DNA of 37,416 bases, taken from positions 1 to 37,416 of the forward strand of contig CAZKTO010000023.1 of NCBI GenBank assembly GCA_964555685.1, given 5' to 3'. The notes beneath the pieces are model-generated. The model searched no databases. It worked only from the letters and a program-made list of their open reading frames with translations, and was not told the DNA's origin. This DNA comes from CAZKTO01 sp964555685. GTDB lineage: Bacteria; Chloroflexota; Dehalococcoidia; SHYB01. Shown here piece after piece: positions 14,802 to 21,130 of this stretch. Position numbers and translations under genes: made by a program. How positions within the stretch are numbered: the stretch's first letter is position 1; each line of letters begins with the position of its first letter.

Positions 14802-16079
14802 ATGGCACGGGAAGAGCGCATCGGTCGGGCGGGGGCGCAGGCCGGCGTCCGGGCCCCCAGGACTCGCGTCTTCGCGGCCCTGGCCCACCGCGACTTTCGT
14901 CTCCTCATCATCGGCAACCTCTTCACTCAGCTGGGCCAGTGGACGCAGCAGGTGGGCAACGGCTGGCTTATCTACAAGCTGACCGGCTCGCCCCTTCAGC
15001 TCACCCTCGTCCCCTTCTGCTCCGGCGCGGCCATGTTCATCGGCGCGCCCTTCGGTGGCGCCATGGCCGACCGCTTCGACCGCCGCAAGATCATGATGGT
15101 CACCCAGGTGGCGCTCATGGCCAACGCCTTGGTCCTGGCGTTCCTGGTCCTCACCGATACGGTGCAAATCTGGCACCTCTATGGCGCGGCCCTCTGGAGC
15201 GGCTTCTTCTTCGCCTTGAACGGGCCATCCCGTCAGACCCTGGTCAACGATCTCGTGGGGAAGAAGGACCTCGCCAACGCCATCGCCCTGAACACGGTGA
15301 CGATGAACTCCATGCGCGTCATCGGACCGGCCCTGGGCGGGACGCTCCTGGCCACAGGGGGCATCGAGGGACCCTACTTCCTCCAGGCGGGCACCTACGT
15401 GGCCGCCGTGGGACTGGTCCTCATGATGCGCTCCGCCCGGGCGCCGGAGACCCGGGGGCGCGACCCGTTCATCAAGAGCATGAAGGCCGGCGCCGTCTAC
15501 GCCCGCCGCGACCCAACGATCTTCAAGCTCCTCACCGTCGCGTTCGTGGCGGGGCTTCTCGGCATGTCGTACATGCCGCTGATGCCCGCCTACGTGGGCG
15601 ACATCCTCAAGATGGACCGGGGCAGCGTCTTCGGATGGCTCATGACGGCGGGAGGCGTGGGCGGGCTCATCGGCGCCGTGGCCATAACCCTCGCGGGGGA
15701 CGTCCGCTGGAAGGGCCGGCTGCTGCTGGCGGCCGTTTTCGGCACCGGCGTGCTCCAGCTCGGCCTGGGCGCCTTGGGCTACCTGCAGGAGAACGCTCTG
15801 GGCCCCATCATCCCCGTTCTGGCCGGGCTGGGGTTGGCCAACGCCATCACGCTCACCATGGCCAACACGCTCCTTCAGACGAACGTGGAGGACGAGTACC
15901 GTGGCCGGGTGATGGCCATCTACTTCATCTCGTTCAGCCTGCAGCCCCTGGGGTCGCTGGCCGGCGGCGCCATCGCCGATTCCCTGGGCCTGGAGCCCTC
16001 CCTCATCCTGATGGGCGCCCTGGTCGCGGCGGCGACGTTGTGGATCGCCGTCACGTCGCCCCGGGTCCGGCGCCTGTGA
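14802..16079 (+). CDS. MFS transporter (MFS_3 / EntS-like exporter)
   Basis: This 425-aa inner-membrane protein has about 10-12 hydrophobic segments. After a short cytoplasmic N-terminus, RDFRLLIIGNLFTQLGQWTQ opens helix 1, and the loop 2-3 motif GGAMADRFDRRKIMM (about residues 85-99) is the classical MFS motif A. The NGPSRQTLVNDLV and DEYRGRVMAIYFISF segments are typical of the MFS_3/enterobactin exporter-like group. It would export a small molecule by proton antiport. It is translated 9 bases behind marR, a common drug/metabolite-efflux arrangement. The substrate cannot be inferred beyond that; efflux of an acid handled by the neighbouring CoA-transferases is one possibility. Confidence 0.9.
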   Translation: MAREERIGRAGAQAGVRAPRTRVFAALAHRDFRLLIIGNLFTQLGQWTQQVGNGWLIYKLTGSPLQLTLVPFCSGAAMFIGAPFGGAMADRFDRRKIMMVTQVALMANALVLAFLVLTDTVQIWHLYGAALWSGFFFALNGPSRQTLVNDLVGKKDLANAIALNTVTMNSMRVIGPALGGTLLATGGIEGPYFLQAGTYVAAVGLVLMMRSARAPETRGRDPFIKSMKAGAVYARRDPTIFKLLTVAFVAGLLGMSYMPLMPAYVGDILKMDRGSVFGWLMTAGGVGGLIGAVAITLAGDVRWKGRLLLAAVFGTGVLQLGLGALGYLQENALGPIIPVLAGLGLANAITLTMANTLLQTNVEDEYRGRVMAIYFISFSLQPLGSLAGGAIADSLGLEPSLILMGALVAAATLWIAVTSPRVRRL

Positions 16080-16094
16080 GCCGCCGGGACACGT

Positions 16095-16129
16095 CGCGGA
16101 GTTTACCCTGAGTCTCCCGAAGGGCTCAG
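16095..16129. repeat. CGGAGTT..CCCTGAG..CGAAGGGCTCAG family repeat
   Basis: The bases CGGAGTTTACCCTGAG then CCGAAGGGCTCAG match copies at 7855-7882, 25813-25856 and, inverted, 27686-27748. The core CTGAG/CTCAG halves make it palindromic. It lies 15 bases after the MFS stop, so it might also act as a weak terminator. Confidence 0.65.
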
Positions 16130-16216
16130 AATCGATCGTGCTGGCGTCCAGCACCAGGAAGGATGGAAATGCGGGAGTGCCTGGTTACCCTCTCCCCCGC
16201 CCGCCTGCGGCGGACT

Positions 16217-16243
16217 GCCCCCTCTCCGGCTCGGAGAGGGGGC
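16217..16243. repeat. CCCTCTCC/GGAGAGGG hairpin repeat
   Basis: Perfect 11-base arms GCCCCCTCTCC (16217-16227) and GGAGAGGGGGC (16233-16243) enclose a five-base loop. Similar hairpins occur at 6586-6610, 19985-20005 and 24271-24295. The gap 16080-16376 otherwise holds only the repeat at 16095 and a promoter; no gene was seen. Confidence 0.6.
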
Positions 16244-16344
16244 GAGGGGGTGAGGGCCGCATTTTCGTAGGAATGACGAGTGATAAGCGTCCTCGTGAGA
16301 CGAGGCGCTACACACCCGCCCCCAGGCCTGGTCCCTAAACCTGA

Positions 16345-16353
16345 TGGTATAAT
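16345..16353 (+). promoter_or_regulatory. extended -10 promoter candidate
   Basis: TGGTATAAT is a perfect TATAAT with a TG-N extension. It lies about 24 bases before the LOG-like gene ATG at 16377, which itself has AAGGAGGG at 16367-16374. No convincing -35 is present. It would drive the LOG-like gene and possibly enolase. Confidence 0.55.
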
Positions 16354-16376
16354 TTCGGTGCGCGCGAAGGAGGGTC

Positions 16377-16874
16377 ATGATCATCGGCGTCGTCGGGCGC
16401 GGCGACCAGTGCCCGCCCGAGTCCTATGCCCTGGCCGAGGATGTGGGGCGGGAGATCGCCCGGCGGGGCCACGTGGTCATCTGCGGCGGGCTCAACGGCG
16501 TCATGGAGGCGGCCTGCAAGGGCGCGAAATCGGCCGGCGGGACCACCATCGGCATCCTGCCGGGCGGCGACCCGCGCTCCGCCAACCGCTACGTCGATCT
16601 CCCCATCGTCACGGACATGGGGTTCGCGCGCAACATCATCGTCGTCCTCACCGCCTCCGTCCTCATCGCCGTCCACGGCGAGTACGGCACCCTCTCGGAG
16701 GTCGCCTACGCCCTGGGGTACGGCATCCCCGTGGTGGGCCTCCGCACCTGGACCCTCACCCGGCCCGATGGCGTGGTGGACGACGGCACCATCTCAGCCA
16801 CCGGTCCCGCCGACGCCGTCGAGAAGGCCATCGCCGCGGGGCAGCGCGCCACCGTCCGCACGCCGGGGCGGTAG
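16377..16874 (+). CDS. LOG/SLOG-fold protein, TIGR00725 type
   Basis: This 165-aa Rossmann-like protein has the nucleotide-binding signatures of the lysine-decarboxylase-like/LOG superfamily: a VVICGGLNGVMEAACKGA loop (about residues 33-50), TIGILPGG, and HGEYGTLSEVAYALGYGIPV (about 100-119), the last being a variant of the family PGGxGTxxE motif with the catalytic-type Glu retained. LOG enzymes release free bases from nucleoside monophosphates; the TIGR00725 branch has no settled role. The start ATG is fixed by AAGGAGGG. It ends 38 bases before enolase on the same strand. Confidence 0.85.
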   Translation: MIIGVVGRGDQCPPESYALAEDVGREIARRGHVVICGGLNGVMEAACKGAKSAGGTTIGILPGGDPRSANRYVDLPIVTDMGFARNIIVVLTASVLIAVHGEYGTLSEVAYALGYGIPVVGLRTWTLTRPDGVVDDGTISATGPADAVEKAIAAGQRATVRTPGR

Positions 16875-16912
16875 CGGCGACGACCGTGGCCGCCCCGGAG
16901 ACCCCGAGCCTC

Positions 16913-18217
16913 ATGGTGACCATCCAGCGCCTGCGCGCCCGCCAGGTCCTCGATTCGCGGGGCAACCCGACCGTCGAGGCCGACGCGGTCCTCTCGGACG
17001 GCTCGTGGGGGCGGGCGGCGGTGCCCTCCGGGGCCAGCACCGGCGCCCACGAGGCCCTGGAGCTGCGCGACGGGGACCCCGCCCGGTTCGGTGGCAAAGG
17101 CGTGCTCAGAGCGGTGGCCAACATCCAGGGCGAGATCGCTCAAGCCGTTGCGGGGATGCCCGCCCTCGACCAGCAGGCGCTGGACCGGCGGCTCATCGAG
17201 CTGGACGGCACGCCCAACAAAGGCCGCCTGGGCGCCAACGCCATCCTCGGCGTGTCGCTGGCCGTCGCCCACGCCGCCGCGGCCAGCCGGGGCATGGGGC
17301 TCTACCGGCACCTGGGGGGCGATGGCGCCGCGACGCTGCCGGTGCCGATGCTCAACGTCCTCAACGGCGGCGCCCACGCCGACGACTCGGCCGACTTTCA
17401 GGAGTTCATGGTGATGCCCGTGGGCGCCGCCACCTTCTCCGAGGGGCTGCGGATGGGCGCCGAGGTCTACCAGGCGCTCAAGGGCGTGCTCAAGCGGCGG
17501 GGCCACACCACCAACATCGGCGACGAGGGCGGCTTCGCTCCGACCCTCGCGAGTAACCAGGAGGCCGTGGCCCTCCTGACCGAGGCCATCGAGGAGGCGG
17601 GCTACCGCCCCGGCCGCGACCTCTGCCTCGCCCTGGACGTCGCCGCGAGCGAGCTCTACCGCGACGGCGCCTATCACCTGGCCAAGGAGGGCAAGCGGCT
17701 GGACGCCGCCGGCATGGTCGATCTCCTGGACCGGTGGACGCTCGACTACCCCATCGCCAGCATCGAGGACGGTCTGGCCGAGGACGATTGGGCCGGCTGG
17801 AGGGCGCTCCACGCCCGGCTCGGGGGCCGCGTGCAGCTCGTCGGCGACGATCTCTATGCGACGAACCCCCAGCGCCTGGCCCGAGGCATTAAAGAGCGGG
17901 CCAGCAACTCGATCCTCATCAAGCTCAACCAGATCGGTACCCTCACAGAGACGCTGGAGGCCGTGGGCATGGCGCGCCGGGCGGGCTTCACCGCTGTCAT
18001 CAGTCACCGCTCCGGCGAGACCGAGGACACGACCATCGCCGACCTGGCGGTAGCCACCGGCGCGGGCCAGATCAAGACCGGCGCCCCGGCCCGCAGCGAG
18101 CGCGTCGCCAAGTACAACCGGCTCCTGCGCATCGAAGAGGAGCTGGGCGCGCGGGCCCGCTACCCGGGCGTCCAGGCCTTCGCACCCATCGCCGTGCGCC
18201 TCCCCGGCAAGGCGTGA
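16913..18217 (+). CDS. eno: enolase (phosphopyruvate hydratase)
   Basis: This 434-aa enolase interconverts 2-phosphoglycerate and phosphoenolpyruvate in glycolysis and gluconeogenesis. All hallmarks are present: QVLDSRGNPTVEADAVLSDG, the flexible loop SGASTGAHEALELRD, DFQEFMVMPVGA, the acid/base Glu205 in NIGDEGGFAPTL, SIEDGLAEDDW and GDDLYATNP magnesium ligands, catalytic Lys337 in ILIKLNQIGTLTET, the signature SHRSGETEDT, and Lys388 in QIKTGAPARSERVAKYN. The usual Cys in GAPCRSER is Ala. The ATG at 16913 gives the standard N-terminus; an in-frame GTG at 16886 would add nine residues. Neither has a strong ribosome site. It follows the LOG-like gene closely and is probably co-transcribed. Confidence 0.96.
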   Translation: MVTIQRLRARQVLDSRGNPTVEADAVLSDGSWGRAAVPSGASTGAHEALELRDGDPARFGGKGVLRAVANIQGEIAQAVAGMPALDQQALDRRLIELDGTPNKGRLGANAILGVSLAVAHAAAASRGMGLYRHLGGDGAATLPVPMLNVLNGGAHADDSADFQEFMVMPVGAATFSEGLRMGAEVYQALKGVLKRRGHTTNIGDEGGFAPTLASNQEAVALLTEAIEEAGYRPGRDLCLALDVAASELYRDGAYHLAKEGKRLDAAGMVDLLDRWTLDYPIASIEDGLAEDDWAGWRALHARLGGRVQLVGDDLYATNPQRLARGIKERASNSILIKLNQIGTLTETLEAVGMARRAGFTAVISHRSGETEDTTIADLAVATGAGQIKTGAPARSERVAKYNRLLRIEEELGARARYPGVQAFAPIAVRLPGKA

Positions 18218-18230
18218 GCGCGGCTCGGCG

Positions 18231-18545
18231 TCAGGCCCGAGCTCGCTGGCAGTCGTCGCACCGGCAGACGCGGCGCAGGAGCTCGAAGGGGTAGATGCCC
18301 GTGTCGTGGGCGTCGCTCCAGAGGAACTGGAGGGCGTAGCGCCCCACAGTCATCCAGTCCAGGGCCTCGACGTGCTCCGGGACCTGCTCGATGGTGACGA
18401 GGCGGCGGCCCGTCATCTCGTGGATGCAGCCGGCGCAGGGGCACTCGGCGCGCAGCGCCCGGTGCGGGAAGTAGCCTTGGTGCCCGTCGTCCCACGTGAC
18501 GTGGATTCCGTCAGGCCGCAGGGCGACCTCTTTGGGCTGGTGCAT
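18231..18545 (-). CDS. DUF971 (gamma-butyrobetaine hydroxylase-like N-terminal) domain protein
   Basis: This 104-aa protein begins MHQPKEVALRPDGIHVTWDD, then GYFPHRALRAECPCAGCIHE, DWMTVGRYALQFLWSDAHDT and GIYPFELLRRVCRCDDC. The order (W-D-D-G, ECPCAGC, V-G-R-Y-A-L, W-S-D-x-H-x-x-G-I-Y) is that of DUF971/PF06155, the zinc-binding N-terminal domain of gamma-butyrobetaine hydroxylase found alone in many bacteria. Stand-alone forms have been linked to iron-sulfur cluster contexts. The extra C-terminal CRCDDC pair, besides CPCAGC, would support a metal site. It lies downstream of hisIE on the same strand and converges on enolase with only 13 bases between the stops. Confidence 0.85.
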   Translation of the reverse strand: MHQPKEVALRPDGIHVTWDDGHQGYFPHRALRAECPCAGCIHEMTGRRLVTIEQVPEHVEALDWMTVGRYALQFLWSDAHDTGIYPFELLRRVCRCDDCQRARA

Positions 18546-18570
18546 GGTTGGGCACGCGTCGCGGAACCCC

Positions 18571-18597
18571 TTCGTGCTGAGTCTGTCGAAGCACGAA
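18571..18597. repeat. hairpin with CTGAG/TCGAAG core between hisIE and DUF971 gene
   Basis: TTCGTGCT (18571-18578) and AGCACGAA (18590-18597) are perfect 8-base arms enclosing an 11-base loop that contains GAGTCTGTCGA. The loop matches the core of the short repeat family found at 7855, 16095 and 25813. In the leftward transcript it lies between hisIE and the DUF971 gene and may dampen read-through. Confidence 0.6.
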
Positions 18598-18629
18598 CGG
18601 GTTTGGATTGGGCGAGCGATCTCCTCTGA

Positions 18630-19244
18630 CTACTTGCGCCGCCTCCGCAGCTCAGCCCAGACGTCCTCGGGCGTGAGCCCGGCCGAGGCCATAAGGACGA
18701 GGCTGTGGAACCAGAGGTCGGCCACCTCGTGCGTCAGCTCGTCGGTCTTGCCGTTCTTGGCGGCGATGACCGTCTCGGCCGCCTCCTCGATGACCTTCTT
18801 GCCGATGCGGTCGATGCCCTCGCGCAGGAGCTGGCCGACGTAGCTGCCTTCCGGTGGGTTCTGTTTGCGCGACTCGATAACCCCATAGAGCTCGTCGACG
18901 ATGTGCTGCGCAGGCCGCTCGTACTCGAGGCCATTGGGGTCGAGTTCCTGAAAGAAGCAGGTGGGCTTGCCCGTGTGGCACACGGGGCCCGTGGGCTGGC
19001 TCTTCAGGAGCAGCACGTCCTGGTCGCAATCGACCTCGACCTTCTTCACCTGGATGAGGTTGCCCGAGGTCTCGCCCTTGTGCCAGAGCTCCTCGCGGCT
19101 GCGGCTGTAGAACCATGCCTCGCCGCTGTCGATCGTCCGGCGCAGGGAGCCGGGGGTCATGTGGGCAAACATCAGGACCTCGCCCGTGGCCTCGTGCTGA
19201 ACGATGGCCGGGATGAGACCTTGCTCATTGAGCTTGAGCTTCAT
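18630..19244 (-). CDS. hisIE: bifunctional phosphoribosyl-AMP cyclohydrolase / phosphoribosyl-ATP pyrophosphatase
   Basis: This 204-aa fusion catalyses steps 2 and 3 of histidine biosynthesis. The N-terminal HisI domain (about residues 1-110) shows GEVLMFAHMTPGSLRRTIDS, the SRSREELWHKGETSGN motif, the metal-binding VDCDQDVLLL and GPVCHTGKPTCF with the zinc cysteines. The HisE domain (about 113-204) has SYVGQLLREGIDRIGKKVIE, EEAAETVIAAKNG and ELTHEVADLWFHSLVLM with the E-x-x-D metal motifs of the MazG-like fold. HisIE fusions are common; no other his gene lies in the window. The start MKLKLNEQG at 19244 is the family one. A possible extended -10 lies about 85 bases upstream. Confidence 0.95.
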   Translation of the reverse strand: MKLKLNEQGLIPAIVQHEATGEVLMFAHMTPGSLRRTIDSGEAWFYSRSREELWHKGETSGNLIQVKKVEVDCDQDVLLLKSQPTGPVCHTGKPTCFFQELDPNGLEYERPAQHIVDELYGVIESRKQNPPEGSYVGQLLREGIDRIGKKVIEEAAETVIAAKNGKTDELTHEVADLWFHSLVLMASAGLTPEDVWAELRRRRK

Positions 19245-19329
19245 GGCGTACCGCCTGTGGGCAGTGGACCTGCCGCGATGGCCCTGAGGGCGCCGCTTCA
19301 GGAAGTGGCGCGGCGACGGGCTCCTGCAA

Positions 19330-19338
19330 ATGATAGCA
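19330..19338 (-). promoter_or_regulatory. extended -10 promoter candidate for hisIE
   Basis: On the minus strand the bases read TGCTATCAT, a TG-N extension followed by TATCAT. It lies about 85 bases before the hisIE ATG in the gap after the MaoC gene. No clear -35 was found, so support is modest. Confidence 0.35.
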
Positions 19339-19381
19339 CAGGGGGATCCTTGGACAGGAGCGAAGGGACGAAGGGGTGAGC

Positions 19382-19858
19382 TCAGGCGTCGCCAGGCCGG
19401 CGCGGGAGCATGAAGCGCCGGCTGAAGGTCAGCACCGTCTCGCCCCGCTGGTTCCAGACCCGGGTCTGGGCGTGGACGATCCCTCGGTCGGGCCGGCTGC
19501 GCGAAGGGCGCACCTCCTGCACCGTCGTCTCGGCGTAGATCGTGTCGCCGATGAAGACGGGGGCGTGGTGGTCGACCTGGTCGTAGCCGAGGTTGGCGAT
19601 GGTGTTGCCGCTGAGACCGGGGATGCTGAGGCCCACGGCGATGCTCATGACGAGGAGGCCGTTGACCAGGCGCTGGCCGTGCTGGCTCTGGCGGGCGTAC
19701 TCGGCGTCGAGGTGCAGCGGCTGACGGTTCATGGTCCAGAAGCAGAAGGCCTCGTTGGCGGCCTCGGTGATCGTCCGGCCGGGCCAGTGGACGAACCGGT
19801 CGCCGGGCTGGAGATCGTCCAGGTAGCGCTCGAAGGCGGCGCGTCCGGAGTGCTCCAT
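19382..19858 (-). CDS. MaoC-like hydratase, mesaconyl-CoA hydratase type
   Basis: This 158-aa hot-dog fold protein reads GRTITEAANEAFCFWTMNRQ, PLHLDAEYARQSQHGQRLVN then GLLVMSIAVGLSIPGLSGNT, IANLGYDQV and APVFIGDTIYAETTV. The N-R-Q-P-L-H-L-D stretch is the hydratase dyad region: Asn44 stands where R-specific enoyl-CoA hydratases have Asp, and His49 is kept. The T-M-N-x-Q-P-L-H-L-D form is the one seen in mesaconyl-CoA (beta-methylmalyl-CoA) hydratase relatives. It would hydrate or dehydrate a branched or dicarboxylic acyl-CoA, which fits the CoA-transferases in this window. It starts at ATG 19858 and is followed by hisIE, probably from a separate promoter. Confidence 0.88.
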   Translation of the reverse strand: MEHSGRAAFERYLDDLQPGDRFVHWPGRTITEAANEAFCFWTMNRQPLHLDAEYARQSQHGQRLVNGLLVMSIAVGLSIPGLSGNTIANLGYDQVDHHAPVFIGDTIYAETTVQEVRPSRSRPDRGIVHAQTRVWNQRGETVLTFSRRFMLPRRPGDA

Positions 19859-19959
19859 GGTTGCATGACCCCCTGCCGCGGGGCGCAGCCGCCTGGCCCG
19901 CTTATGGATTTCAGTAGAGACTTACGTAACTTCCTACCCACCTGACTACCTGACTACCT

Positions 19960-20052
19960 GGCGCTCTGGACCTCTCCCTCCTGTCCCTCTCCTGAAGGGA
20001 GAGGGACGATACCCCCTTCCGCTTTAGGGAAGGGGGTCAGGGGGTTAGGTCC
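19960..20052. repeat. intergenic repeat, copy 2 (uninterrupted form)
   Basis: This is the reverse complement of the outer parts of 6493-6634, including GGCGCTCTGGACC, the TCCCTCTCC/GGAGAGGGA-type hairpin and GGGGGTTAGGTCC, but without the inner 45-base palindrome. It lies in the 388-base gap between the divergent MaoC and SDR genes. Apart from it the gap holds a short CTGACTACC direct repeat near 19941-19959, and no gene was seen. Confidence 0.85.
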
Positions 20053-20247
20053 CGACTGGCGTGAGCGAAGACGAGGTTTAGCAATCAATGCTCGGCTCTC
20101 TGCGGTGTAGCCTCATCCTAGCAGGCGCCGCGCCGGGCTGCACCGGACCGGGGCGTGCCCCTTTCCTTGACAGCCTCTGCCGCCGCCGATAGCATGCGCC
20201 CATCTTTCGGGCCACTCCCGCACAGGCCTGGATTCCAGGGGGACACC

Positions 20248-21090
20248 ATGATTCTCGACAGGCTCAAGCTTACGGGCAGGACGGCCATCGTCTCGGGCGC
20301 CGGCGGCGGCGGCATCGGCACGGCGACGTCGCTGGCCCTCGCCGAGGCGGGCGCCAACGTCGTGGCCGTCGACATCCTCGAGGAGAGGGTCAAGGACACG
20401 AAAAAGCGCATCGACGCCATGGGCAAGCGGTGCCTGGCCATTACCGCCGATCTCCGGCAGAAGGCCGAGGTGGACCGCGTCGTGGCCGCCGCCATCAAGG
20501 AGTTCGGCGCCATCCACCACGTGGCCAACGTGGCCGGCGGGATGCAGGCCCACCAGTGGGGCGACCTGCTGAACTACCCCGAGAGGGCCTTCGACGAGGT
20601 CATCAGCCTGAATCTCCGGTACGTCTTCCTGGTCTCCCAGGCGGCGGCCAAGACGATGGTGGAGCGGGGGATCAAGGGCAGCATCGCGAGCGTCGCCTCG
20701 GTGAGCGGCATCGCCTCCGCGCCGCAGCACGGGCCCTACGGCGCGGCCAAGTCCGGGCTCATGGCGCTGACCAGGACCATGGCCGTCGAGTGGGGGCCTT
20801 ACGGGATTCGGGCGAACTGCGTCGCGCCGGGCGCGGTCAAGACGCCACGGGTGCTGGCCATGCGCGGCTCCCAGGCGATGGACGAGTCGGCCAAGCAGAC
20901 GATCCCTATCGGCCGCCCGTGCGAGCCCGAGGACATCGCGGCGGGTATTCTCTTCCTGCTCTCGGACCTGGCGGGCGCCGTCTCGGGGCACACGCTGGTG
21001 GTGGACGGCGGGGCGACGGCCAAGTTCTCGCTTACGGGCCGGACGCCGGAGCAGATCGAGCAGGCCAGGCGGACGGAGGGGCGGGGGTAG
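20248..21090 (+). CDS. SDR family NAD(P)-dependent oxidoreductase
   Basis: This 280-aa classical short-chain dehydrogenase has an N-terminal Rossmann motif VSGAGGGGIGTATSLALAEA (the usual TGxxxGxG with Ser for Thr), acidic VDIL at the end of strand 2 favouring NAD(H), then ADLRQK, HHVANVAGGM in place of NNAG, catalytic Ser in SVASVSGIAS, and YGAAKSGLMALTRTMAVEWG with the Y-x-x-x-K pair. The C-terminus has the DLAGAVSGHTLVVDGG cofactor-binding segment. The ATG at 20248 was chosen because the domain starts there and an AGGGGG-rich site precedes it; a longer frame upstream is repeat-derived. The substrate is a hydroxy- or keto-compound of unknown identity. It is followed 40 bases later by the FecR-like membrane protein. 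Confidence 0.9.
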   Translation: MILDRLKLTGRTAIVSGAGGGGIGTATSLALAEAGANVVAVDILEERVKDTKKRIDAMGKRCLAITADLRQKAEVDRVVAAAIKEFGAIHHVANVAGGMQAHQWGDLLNYPERAFDEVISLNLRYVFLVSQAAAKTMVERGIKGSIASVASVSGIASAPQHGPYGAAKSGLMALTRTMAVEWGPYGIRANCVAPGAVKTPRVLAMRGSQAMDESAKQTIPIGRPCEPEDIAAGILFLLSDLAGAVSGHTLVVDGGATAKFSLTGRTPEQIEQARRTEGRG

Positions 21091-21130
21091 TCACCGGTAA
21101 CGCGCCCCAGATGAACCACGAGGTCGCTCC

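Noticed and set aside
14301..16154. A 617-codon minus-strand frame opposite marR and the MFS gene
   Set aside because: It has no recognisable motif, is low-complexity (many H, E, G, R), and both genes it overlaps are well conserved on the plus strand.
18571..18597. A terminator for hisIE
   Set aside because: The arms are good but no T tract follows in the leftward direction, and the loop matches the dispersed repeat core.
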